From Candidatus Cloacimonadota bacterium (lineage in GTDB: Bacteria; Cloacimonadota; Cloacimonadia; Cloacimonadales; JAFGVF01): a stretch of 13,543 nt of DNA. How positions within the stretch are numbered: position 1 is the first letter of the stretch; each line of letters begins with the position of its first letter. The stretch is from contig JAFGVF010000270.1 of NCBI GenBank assembly GCA_016938155.1, forward strand, positions 1 to 13,543, written 5' to 3'. Both the position numbers and the translations under genes were made by a program. Positions 1 through 6,361 of the stretch are shown here, piece after piece. The notes beneath the pieces are model-generated. The model worked only from the letters and a program-made list of their open reading frames with translations. It was not told where the DNA came from and searched no databases.

Positions 1-30
1 GAATCACTCGGGCAAAGCCCCGAGTTATTC
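1..30. terminator. GC-rich hairpin at window edge, possible terminator of a gene upstream
   Basis: A 7-bp perfect stem (ACTCGGG at 6-12 with CCCGAGT at 19-25) closes a 6-nt loop. It is extended by a further 4 bp (1-4 with 27-30) across one mismatch. It is followed by a T-biased but not continuous tract (ACATTTTGTTC), so it is a weak candidate for an intrinsic terminator of a gene lying to the left of the window. No coding sequence is visible here to confirm that. Confidence 0.35.
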
Positions 31-371
31 ACATTTTGTTCATAAGTTTTTCCCGGTTTTTTCCTGAGTATTGTAAAGGAACAGGAAGGGGGAAGAAACA
101 TTGCTCTTATTCAACCTATTTCAACCCATTTCATCTTTATCAATCATTTTCCCTCTCGTTATGTACTGCCTACGCACTACATTAACAATTCATGAATATT
201 TACTTGGGCAAGGCTGAATAATTCCTGAATCATTGTTCATCTGAGCAAGGAATGAGCAAGGGTTGAGCAATGATTGAGCAAGGATTGACTAAAGATTGTT
301 GTAGGGCGTAGAGGGAGGGAACTGGGAAAAATATTAGCGTGCAGAGTGTTTTTTTTAGATGTTTGAAAAAA
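31..371. other. Non-coding stretch with short repeats, no gene seen
   Basis: No supported gene lies here. Apart from the 11-bp repeat array it contains an inverted repeat TTCCTG (61-66) / CAGGAA (82-87), two tandem 10-bp units resembling TTCAACCYAT around 110-130, and the perfect palindrome ATTCATGAAT near 189-198. Both strands carry frequent stops. The left part may be the 3' flank of a gene outside the window and the right part the upstream region of the ywbE operon. Confidence 0.5.
241..295. repeat. Five imperfect 11-bp tandem repeats, consensus TTGAGCAAGGA
   Basis: Five back-to-back 11-bp units start at 241, 252, 263, 274 and 285: CTGAGCAAGGA, ATGAGCAAGGG, TTGAGCAATGA, TTGAGCAAGGA and TTGACTAAAGA. 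The middle copies keep the core TGAGCAA and the last is the most diverged. A lone degenerate relative (TTGGGCAAGGC) lies out of phase at 204-214. The array is non-coding. The 11-bp period is close to one helical turn, so successive cores face the same side of the DNA. Whether it is a protein-binding array or just a minisatellite cannot be decided from sequence alone. Confidence 0.8.
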
Positions 372-380
372 TGTTATAAA
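352..380 (+). promoter_or_regulatory. Candidate extended -10 promoter for the small ORF / ywbE / DUF1456 unit
   Basis: TGTTATAAA at 372-380 matches an extended -10 element (TG, one base, then TATAAA). The hexamer 17 bp upstream (TTTTTA, 352-357) is only a 3/6 match to TTGACA, which is tolerable for an extended -10 promoter. Transcription would start near 387 and read into the small ORF at 458 and ywbE at 590. This is a pattern match only. Confidence 0.35.
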
Positions 381-457
381 CCTGAAAAAACGGAAGATTG
401 AGAATAAGGAGTAAACAAGAAGTTTATCTCTTTTACGAAGATGATAGGAGAATTCTC

Positions 458-571
458 ATGAAGTTTGAAGGGTTTTTATTACAAGAGGGAACGGGACTAA
501 GCAATATAAATGAAGAAATTGAAACTTTTTCTTGTACGGGAAAGTCGTTATCTATTACCTTGGTTTTGTAA
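458..571 (+). CDS. Possible small protein (37 aa) upstream of ywbE
   Basis: An ATG at 458 is preceded by AGGAG (446-450) at a 7-nt spacing and opens a 37-codon frame ending in TAA at 569-571, 18 nt before the ywbE start. The product begins MKFEGFLLQEG and has one cysteine and no signal peptide or membrane segment. The same frame stays open upstream to 386, adding a coding-like stretch (EVYLFYEDDRRIL). A TTG at 398 could therefore give 57 aa, though it has a poorer ribosome binding site. I recognise no family. It may be a real small gene co-transcribed with ywbE, or the 3' remnant of a decayed one. The good ribosome binding site and orientation favour translation; the shortness and lack of a known relative argue caution. 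Confidence 0.35.
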   Translation: MKFEGFLLQEGTGLSNINEEIETFSCTGKSLSITLVL

Positions 572-589
572 ATTAATAAGGAGATAATA

Positions 590-787
590 GTGGAAGGAAC
601 TCAACGAGTAAAAATAAAAGAAGGGATGAAGGTCAATATTGTTCTGAAGCAGGATCAGCAAAGCAATAAGCTAACTTGCGGGATTGTACAAAAAATCCTG
701 ACCAAATCCCCAAGCCACCCTCATGGAATAAAAGTCAGACTCACAAGTGGTGAAGTCGGAAGAGTTAAAGAGGTGATAAGTGAATAA
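590..787 (+). CDS. ywbE: YwbE family protein
   Basis: This 65-aa protein matches the small YwbE family (DUF2196) along its whole length. The family signature is seen as an N-terminal KIKEGMKVNIVLKQDQ segment, then GIVQKILTKSPSHPHGIKVRL and a closing GEVGRV motif. Family members are normally 60-70 aa and probably form a small beta-barrel/KOW-like fold; the molecular role is not established. The start is GTG at 590, preceded by AAGGAG (578-583) at a 6-nt spacing, and no ATG is available nearby. The stop overlaps the start of the DUF1456 gene by 8 nt, so the two are almost certainly one transcript and translationally coupled. The product is cytoplasmic, with no signal peptide. Confidence 0.85.
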   Translation: MEGTQRVKIKEGMKVNIVLKQDQQSNKLTCGIVQKILTKSPSHPHGIKVRLTSGEVGRVKEVISE

Positions 788-1241
788 CAATGATGTTTTA
801 CGACGGTTAAGATATACTTTCAGGCTTGGTGATAACAAGATGATAGAGATTTTCAGTCATGTAGGGAGTAGCGTTACAAAAGAACAACTAATCGGTTGGC
901 ACAAAAAAGACGATGACCCCGATTATCTTGAATGTTCCGGGGCAAAACTGGCTCTATTCCTTGATGGTTTCATCATAGAAAAACGAGGAAGAATTGAAAA
1001 TGCACCTCAGAACAACGACCTTTCCATTAACAATAACATTATTTTAAGAAAGCTGAAAATAGCCCTCGAATTGCAGGCAGAGGATATGCTGGAAATTCTC
1101 AAGTCGGCTGAGTTTATCATCAGTAAACACGAACTGAGTGCTTTCTTTAGACGCCCCGACCATCAACACTACCGAATCTGCAATGACCAGCTGTTAAGAA
1201 GGTTTCTAAAGGGCTTACGATTAAAGTATAGAGTTGATTGA
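780..1241 (+). CDS. DUF1456 / YehS family protein
   Basis: This 153-aa cytoplasmic protein has the duplicated architecture of the DUF1456 (YehS) family. The first half (about residues 1-68, NNDVLRRLRYTFRLGD followed by IGWHKKDDDPDY) is repeated in the second (about 85-150, NNIILRKLKIALELQAEDM followed by FFRRPDHQHY). Each half ends in a short helix (LALFLDGFI and LLRRFLKGL). The length is usual for the family. Function is unknown; YehS of E. coli is likewise uncharacterised. The start is GTG at 780, inside the last codons of ywbE, with AGAGGTG at 769-775 as a close ribosome binding site. The 8-nt overlap implies coupled expression. The gene ends 40 bp from the convergent U32 gene, with no convincing terminator between them. 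Confidence 0.85.
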   Translation: MNNNDVLRRLRYTFRLGDNKMIEIFSHVGSSVTKEQLIGWHKKDDDPDYLECSGAKLALFLDGFIIEKRGRIENAPQNNDLSINNNIILRKLKIALELQAEDMLEILKSAEFIISKHELSAFFRRPDHQHYRICNDQLLRRFLKGLRLKYRVD

Positions 1242-1281
1242 CACTCAATCTAAACTCACTTCTGACTTCACTAATAAGCTA

Positions 1282-3267
1282 TTACCACAATCCTTTTTTG
1301 TAGTTGAACTTAGTGCTCTCGGGTGGATTTGTTCCATTCCCATAATAATGCAAGAGCTGTGAAACAACCTGATTCCCCGGTTTCTCATAGGACAGATCAA
1401 TGAGGAAACTTTTAAAACCCTTCTCCTGCAGTCTCTTTTTCAGATTGAAAACAGAAACGGGAACAGTTGGATAAACATAGGTTATTCCGTTACGATGGGC
1501 AATATGATATTTGTTTTCTTCATCTTTGAAATCATCTGCATAAACAGGCATTCTGGATGTGAAAAGCTCCGGATAGAAATAAAGAGGAACAATCCCTGAT
1601 TTAAGCCTATATTGATTAAGATTCGGGAAGTCATTCTCGAGGGGATAAATAACATTGCTAATCCCCTGTCGTTGGATAAAATCAAGACTAATGTCATTTA
1701 GACAGTATTCTCTTTCGTTAGTGATGAAAGTAAGCTTGGGGTTCTTTGGGAAAAGGTTTTTCTGGCTGAGACTGCTAAGTGAATAGTTATAGTAACCCAT
1801 TCTAATTAATCTGTTTAAAGCATCTCGTACCTGATTGAGCTTCTCTTCGGGAATAAAGAAGGGGAGTTCCAAAAATATGTTTTTTAGAACACTCGGTTTA
1901 AGAGAAGGAACGCGTAACGATCTGTCGAATTCTATCCGCATAATTACACCGGAGAATTTGCGTATATCAATAACATCAAACCAATCGGGGTTGTCGAATC
2001 GGATATATAATCCCTTTTCAATACCTGTTGCTTTATGATTCAAATCAGTAATCAGTTTGAACTGCTGTTCAGCAGAGAGCTCAATCAATCTCTTCTTACT
2101 GCGGAGATTAACTCTGGGAGGAGTATAAGTATTATCCGAAACAAGGTAAACCTGCTCACCTTTGCGAACTTGGAAATCCTTACATTCAATCATGATTTCC
2201 ATCCCTGACTGAGCTTCATCTATCGCTTCACCTGTATGAGTATTCAAGATTTTTTTCACTTTCACCGGTTGAGCGTCTCTTCCATCAACAGGACGCACCC
2301 TGATTAATGTGCCTACCTGTAATGGGAAATCAAGGATGATGGAAAGTGAATCTTTACTTGTCTTCGTGACTTCACCGATGCGTTTGCCGGTGAACACCTC
2401 AGAACCTATCGCTCCTGCGACATTTCCTGAAAGAAAGTATCCCGTCTTCTCACGAGCATAGTCTTCCTGCAAAAGAAGCTTTGCCTCTGTCATCGTCGAT
2501 GGGTCATCAAGCACCATGCGATATGCCTTTGCCACTCGGTAAACATATTCCGGACGCTTCATTCTCCCTTCTACTTTCAGACTTTTAACGCCAAGCTTTA
2601 CCAGTTCAGGGACAATTTCAATTGTCTCTAAATCCTTAAGGCTGAATAGATAATCACTGCTCTTCTTCTGCTGATATATGCGACGACAAGGCTGACGACA
2701 CTGTCCCCTGTTGGCACTCATACCTCCGCAATAACTGCTGAAAAGGCACTTACCGGAAAAAGAGTAACATAATGCTCCATGAACGAAGGTTTCCAATTCA
2801 ACTGATGAATTAGCTCCAATACCCTTTAACTCCGGCAGTGTTACTTCTCGAGCGAGGATTAGACGGGAAATCCTTAAGTCATCGCATAGCAATGCACCTG
2901 CTGAGTTATGGAATCCCATTTGAGTACTTGCATGTACAGGTATCCCGGCAAGTCTTTTTACCAGAGAGTAAACAGCCCAATCCTGCATAATTATGGCATC
3001 TATTCCTGTCTGCCCCAACATGTGGATAGTATTGGCTAACTGACCAAGTTCATTATTCTTTATCAGAGTATTCAAGGTTAAATATATTTTAGCATTGTTA
3101 CGATGTGCATAATCTGTAATTGCAGGTAGGTCAAAAATCTTGAAGTTTACAGCTCTGTTTCTGGCATTAAATCTTTCTATTCCAAGATATACGGCATCAG
3201 CACCACCATCTATAGCAGCAGCAAAGGCTTCTGGATTACCCGCAGGAAGCAGGAGTTCTGGTTTCAT
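1282..3267 (-). CDS. U32 family peptidase / RlhA-like RNA hydroxylation protein
   Basis: This 661-aa protein opens with the classic U32 start (MKPELLLPAGNPEAF, then DGGADAVYLG). It carries the U32 signature at about residues 158-200: ETFVHGALC, SGKC, SANRGQCRQPCRR. Cysteines 167, 174, 190 and 194 are spaced like the Fe-S cluster ligands of this family (C-x6-C-x15-C). The long C-terminal half (about 330-661) corresponds to the extra domain of long members such as E. coli RlhA (about 650 aa). Despite the 'peptidase' name, characterised relatives are O2-independent hydroxylases: RlhA on 23S rRNA, TrhP on tRNA, UbiU/UbiV on ubiquinone precursors. RNA hydroxylation is therefore the better guess, by family. 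I chose the ATG at 3265-3267 because GGAG (3276-3273) sits 5 nt upstream; a TTG 21 nt further up is possible but less likely. The gene converges on the DUF1456 gene. Confidence 0.85.
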   Translation of the reverse strand: MKPELLLPAGNPEAFAAAIDGGADAVYLGIERFNARNRAVNFKIFDLPAITDYAHRNNAKIYLTLNTLIKNNELGQLANTIHMLGQTGIDAIIMQDWAVYSLVKRLAGIPVHASTQMGFHNSAGALLCDDLRISRLILAREVTLPELKGIGANSSVELETFVHGALCYSFSGKCLFSSYCGGMSANRGQCRQPCRRIYQQKKSSDYLFSLKDLETIEIVPELVKLGVKSLKVEGRMKRPEYVYRVAKAYRMVLDDPSTMTEAKLLLQEDYAREKTGYFLSGNVAGAIGSEVFTGKRIGEVTKTSKDSLSIILDFPLQVGTLIRVRPVDGRDAQPVKVKKILNTHTGEAIDEAQSGMEIMIECKDFQVRKGEQVYLVSDNTYTPPRVNLRSKKRLIELSAEQQFKLITDLNHKATGIEKGLYIRFDNPDWFDVIDIRKFSGVIMRIEFDRSLRVPSLKPSVLKNIFLELPFFIPEEKLNQVRDALNRLIRMGYYNYSLSSLSQKNLFPKNPKLTFITNEREYCLNDISLDFIQRQGISNVIYPLENDFPNLNQYRLKSGIVPLYFYPELFTSRMPVYADDFKDEENKYHIAHRNGITYVYPTVPVSVFNLKKRLQEKGFKSFLIDLSYEKPGNQVVSQLLHYYGNGTNPPESTKFNYKKGLW

Positions 3268-3360
3268 ATCTTCTCCATTATTATTCAATTACCCAATGAA
3301 ATTGTTACCCGATATTCATGCAAGCTAAATCCTATCAGACCTTGTCGATAGTGTATTTTT

Positions 3361-3678
3361 ATGAGTGAGAGTCGTGTAGATATCAATTATCTTGTATCCC
3401 TGATCTGTGAAAGAGTAAAACTGAAACCTTGGAAATGGTTTAGCAGAGCGTATCCATTCAAATGTTTGGAATCGGCAAGAAATCAGCAACATTTCAAAAG
3501 TGTTAAATGTATTTGAAATGTGAAAATGAGGCAGAAAAATCGCAAAAAGCTTCTGATAAAGAAAATGGGGGGAGCTCCTATAATAATGGAGAGTTTGGCT
3601 TACATTTTTAGTTCGATTCAGGGTGAACATAAAATAGTATCTGTTGTTTCGGATGTAAAAGGCGATTTTCGGAACTGA
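3361..3678 (+). pseudogene. Possible decayed ORF interrupted by an in-frame TGA
   Basis: From ATG 3361 the frame reads 51 codons (MSESRVDINYLVSLICERV...) to TGA at 3514-3516. The same frame then continues for 53 more codons, including MGGAPIIMESLAYIFSSIQG, to TGA at 3676-3678. Both halves look protein-like in composition, but no ribosome binding site precedes 3361. The second half alone could start at ATG 3586, behind GGGGGAG at a long spacing. I recognise no family. It could be a gene inactivated by a nonsense mutation, a short real ORF, or chance. The opposite strand is also open over most of it, which weakens the coding argument. Confidence 0.2.
3489..3521. repeat. Perfect 10-bp inverted repeat with 13-nt spacer
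   Basis: ACATTTCAAA (3489-3498) and TTTGAAATGT (3512-3521) are exact reverse complements separated by 13 nt. A shorter nested pair, ACATTT (3489-3494) and AAATGT (3505-3510), offers an alternative fold. There is no adjacent T tract, so it does not look like an intrinsic terminator. It could be a hairpin in a transcript or a dyad binding site. Confidence 0.6.
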
Positions 3679-4030
3679 TAAAAGAGGGGAGGAAAGTAGA
3701 ACAAACCGGAGGTATAATTATCTTAAAGGAGGGGAAGGACAAATTCATATAGTTGTACAATAATTGCAAAGCATAAGAATATCGATAACACTATGATTTA
3801 GCGAAAACTATGCTTAACTTCATTAACACTTTGGATGATATGCCTATTTAATGGAAAATAATCAAAAACAAGTTTACAAAGACCAAAAAAATTGGACAAA
3901 AATCCCCAGAATCGTTGTATTAATGCATTGTTAATTGTTGAGTGTGCTTCAAAAAGTTCTTGCCTGAAAAACCATAGTAAGAAAAGTAGCTTGCATAATA
4001 ACAGCAAGTTAGATTTTGAAAGGAGCATTT

Positions 4031-6352
4031 ATGCGAAAAATAATGTTGTTGCTGTTACTGGGTCTTTGGAGTTTTCTCCAATCCACAATGGTAACAGGCT
4101 ATATTTCTGATAGTAATACAGGAGAACCAATCCGTTTTGCAACGGTGATAGAACAGAAAACACTGCAAGGGGTTCAGTCGAACCGCCAGGGATATTATTC
4201 CCTTTCTATTAAAAAGAAGGGGAAATTCATCCTGCAGTTTTCACAGATTTCTTACAAAACCGTTTTGACTGAGATAGCCATTGATGATATTGATAAGGAT
4301 ATCGAAATCAATGTAAAAATGGAAAAAGCATCCGTAGAGGTGCAAGGCATACAAGTTCTTGGTGAGTTTAACGAGACAGTAAATTCTCGCGAGATAAAAG
4401 TAGGGAGAATATTTCAAAAGGCTCAAGAACTTGGAGCATTACCTCAAGTTGCAGAATCGGATTTGATCCGTTCACTGATGGCATTACCCGGAGTTACACC
4501 TATATCCGATTTCTCGAACGGGATGTATGTCAGAGGTGGCAGTCCGGATCAGAATTTAATCAGACTTGACGATACAGACATTTATAATCCTGCCCATTTC
4601 GGTGGCATCTTCAGTACTTTCAGTACAGATGCAATTGATACCGTAGAATTACTGAAAGGTGGTTATCCGGCTATTTATGGAGGAAGACTGTCCTCTGTTT
4701 TGAACATTACAAATCGGGATGGAAACAGAAAAGAGTTTAAGGGTGTAGCTAGATTAAGCATGATAAGTGCCAGCACAACCTTAGAAGGACCCTGGCACAT
4801 CGGAAGATTAAAAGGTTCCTGGATGGGTTCATTCCGAAGAACTTATGTGGATGCCATAAAGTCATTTTTTGATGGTATCCCTGATTATTACTTCTATGAT
4901 GCCCATGGAAAACTGAATCTTGATGTAAGTAAAAAGGATAAAACCAATGTCAGTTGGTACACCGGTGAGGATAAGCTGATGCTTGATGTCGGAGCCAAGA
5001 TGGAGATGAGCTGGGGTAACTCAGCTTATACGGGACAATGGACACATATCTTTAATCCGGGTATATTCGGGCGTCTGATAGTGTCACACAGCCACTTCCA
5101 GTCCATCATAGATGTAACGGGGGATGATAAGCAACTCTTTCTCAGGAAAAATATGCTTGATGATGTATCCGTAAAAGGAACGATAAGCCAGAGATATAAT
5201 AATCACAACACAGCAGATTACGGCTTTGAATCCAAATTCATGAATATTCTGTTTAAAACTGATTCCGATGAGCAATATGACTCTGATTCCATGCCTTACA
5301 TCAATTGTCGCTCCATAACGAATTCGATATTCTATCATCATAATTATACAACAGACAATTTCTGGACATTTGAGCCTGGGATAAGAGTGAACTGGTACAA
5401 GACTCTGGATATTTCTCTTGAGAAATCACCGGACAGAGAAGAATTCGATGTTGCACCTCGTTTTTCAATTAAACGCCAACTGGATTTCAACAGCAATGTA
5501 TATTTCAGCATTGGAAAATACTATCAGTATCTTGCTCTTGCATCAGCAGACCAAAGCTCTCCTCTTGACCTCTGGTTCCCCATTGAGGGAACGGTTAAGC
5601 CATCTGAATCTGAGCATTACATACTCGGATACAAAAGACAGCTGAATGATTACTTTGCCATAGAGTCAGAGGTTTATTACAAAAATTATCGCAATCTTGT
5701 TGAATATGACCCGGTAACTGACTATATCTGGAATAATTCTGAAATGACAATGGAAGATGCCTTCTATATTGGCGATGGGCACACAATCGGAACAGACTTT
5801 CAATTGAGAAATGATTGGCGGGGACTCCAAGGATTCGTAGCTTATACCTTCGGTATGACGAAGCGGAAAATGGATGATTTCAATTATAATCCCAACTCCG
5901 GCGTTGCACAGGATTATTACCCTAAATACGACAGAAATCATCAGGTTAACCTTGTGGAGAATTTCAACTTAACAGAGTTAACCGGCAAACATCTCTGGGG
6001 AGCTGAGTTCAAGATTGGCTCCAACTTCAGTTACTATACCGGTCAACCTACCAACAGTCCTGAAGAAGTCTATTTCGATGGAGAGCAGTTTCATTATCTC
6101 TATAGTTATGCTGACAGAGACAGGCTGCCGGATTATGTTCGTTTGGATTTAAACCTTAAATTGAAATGGTACAAGAAGGGCTGGACGATAGAACCTTACA
6201 TAGAAGTAATCAATGCCTTAAATCATGAGAATGTGTGGTCTCGCTCGTATATAGGAACTATCAATGAGGATACTGGGATATCGAATATTACCTATGAGGA
6301 TTCCTCCATGTTTCCCTTCCTGCCATTCCTTGGCTTAAACATAGAGTTTTAG
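4031..6352 (+). CDS. TonB-dependent outer-membrane receptor with carboxypeptidase-regulatory-like domain
   Basis: This 773-aa outer-membrane transporter probably takes up an unknown ligand using TonB energy. Residues 1-18 are a signal peptide (MRKIMLLLLLGLWSFLQS). Residues about 20-98 form a carboxypeptidase-D regulatory-like beta-sandwich (VTGYISDSNTGEPIRFATV, NRQGYYSL). A TonB-box-like stretch follows at about 102-111 (VEVQGIQVLG), then the plug at about 137-230 with the typical MYVRGGSPDQNLIRLDD and PAIYGGRLSSVLNI motifs. The rest is a beta-barrel rich in aromatic strands, ending in Phe as expected for BAM-inserted porins. The ATG at 4031 follows AAAGGAG at 4019-4025, 5 nt away; a TTG at 4016 is unlikely. 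The lipoprotein gene follows after 9 nt, so the two form an operon and probably a complex. The substrate cannot be read from sequence. Confidence 0.9.
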   Translation: MRKIMLLLLLGLWSFLQSTMVTGYISDSNTGEPIRFATVIEQKTLQGVQSNRQGYYSLSIKKKGKFILQFSQISYKTVLTEIAIDDIDKDIEINVKMEKASVEVQGIQVLGEFNETVNSREIKVGRIFQKAQELGALPQVAESDLIRSLMALPGVTPISDFSNGMYVRGGSPDQNLIRLDDTDIYNPAHFGGIFSTFSTDAIDTVELLKGGYPAIYGGRLSSVLNITNRDGNRKEFKGVARLSMISASTTLEGPWHIGRLKGSWMGSFRRTYVDAIKSFFDGIPDYYFYDAHGKLNLDVSKKDKTNVSWYTGEDKLMLDVGAKMEMSWGNSAYTGQWTHIFNPGIFGRLIVSHSHFQSIIDVTGDDKQLFLRKNMLDDVSVKGTISQRYNNHNTADYGFESKFMNILFKTDSDEQYDSDSMPYINCRSITNSIFYHHNYTTDNFWTFEPGIRVNWYKTLDISLEKSPDREEFDVAPRFSIKRQLDFNSNVYFSIGKYYQYLALASADQSSPLDLWFPIEGTVKPSESEHYILGYKRQLNDYFAIESEVYYKNYRNLVEYDPVTDYIWNNSEMTMEDAFYIGDGHTIGTDFQLRNDWRGLQGFVAYTFGMTKRKMDDFNYNPNSGVAQDYYPKYDRNHQVNLVENFNLTELTGKHLWGAEFKIGSNFSYYTGQPTNSPEEVYFDGEQFHYLYSYADRDRLPDYVRLDLNLKLKWYKKGWTIEPYIEVINALNHENVWSRSYIGTINEDTGISNITYEDSSMFPFLPFLGLNIEF

Positions 6353-6361
6353 GAGTTTACA

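Larger units (their letters stand above)
3268..4030. other. 760-bp intergenic stretch without a convincing gene
   Basis: This region lies between the divergent U32 and receptor genes. It contains a possible decayed + strand frame (3361-3678), a perfect 10-bp inverted repeat (3489-3498 / 3512-3521), the palindrome GGAGCTCC (3571-3578), and a purine-rich tract (about 3680-3740) with Shine-Dalgarno-like runs that lead to no good start codon. It also has a direct repeat of ACTATG near 3790 and 3807. A 101-codon minus-strand frame (3325-3630) has no ribosome binding site or recognisable product and is not called. The promoters of both flanking genes must lie here, but no good -35/-10 pair stands out. 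Confidence 0.5.

Noticed and set aside
241..295. The 11-bp repeats as a CRISPR array
   Set aside because: The units are contiguous without unique spacers and far too short for CRISPR repeats.
1236..1250. Hairpin GATTGA/TCAATC over the DUF1456 stop codon as a terminator
   Set aside because: The stem has 6 weak base pairs and a 3-nt loop, and no T tract follows on either strand.
3268..3288. Longer U32 protein starting at an upstream TTG
   Set aside because: The ATG at 3267 has GGAG at ideal spacing and gives the family's usual N-terminus (MKPELL).
3325..3630. 101-codon minus-strand ORF in the intergenic region
   Set aside because: It has no ribosome binding site before the ATG at 3630, no recognisable domain, and it lies opposite another open frame. 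Chance openness in AT-rich DNA is the simpler reading.
3892..3920. TTGGAC...TTGTAT as a promoter for the receptor operon
   Set aside because: The spacing is 17 bp, but the -10 matches only 3 of 6 consensus bases.
4016..4030. Upstream TTG start for the TonB-dependent receptor
   Set aside because: The Shine-Dalgarno (AAAGGAG, 4019-4025) lies inside that extension and points to ATG 4031, which also gives a normal signal peptide.
3798..4110. Two overlapping ORFs on opposite strands just before the receptor gene
   Set aside because: Both overlap the well-supported receptor start and signal peptide, have no ribosome binding sites, and encode low-complexity products.
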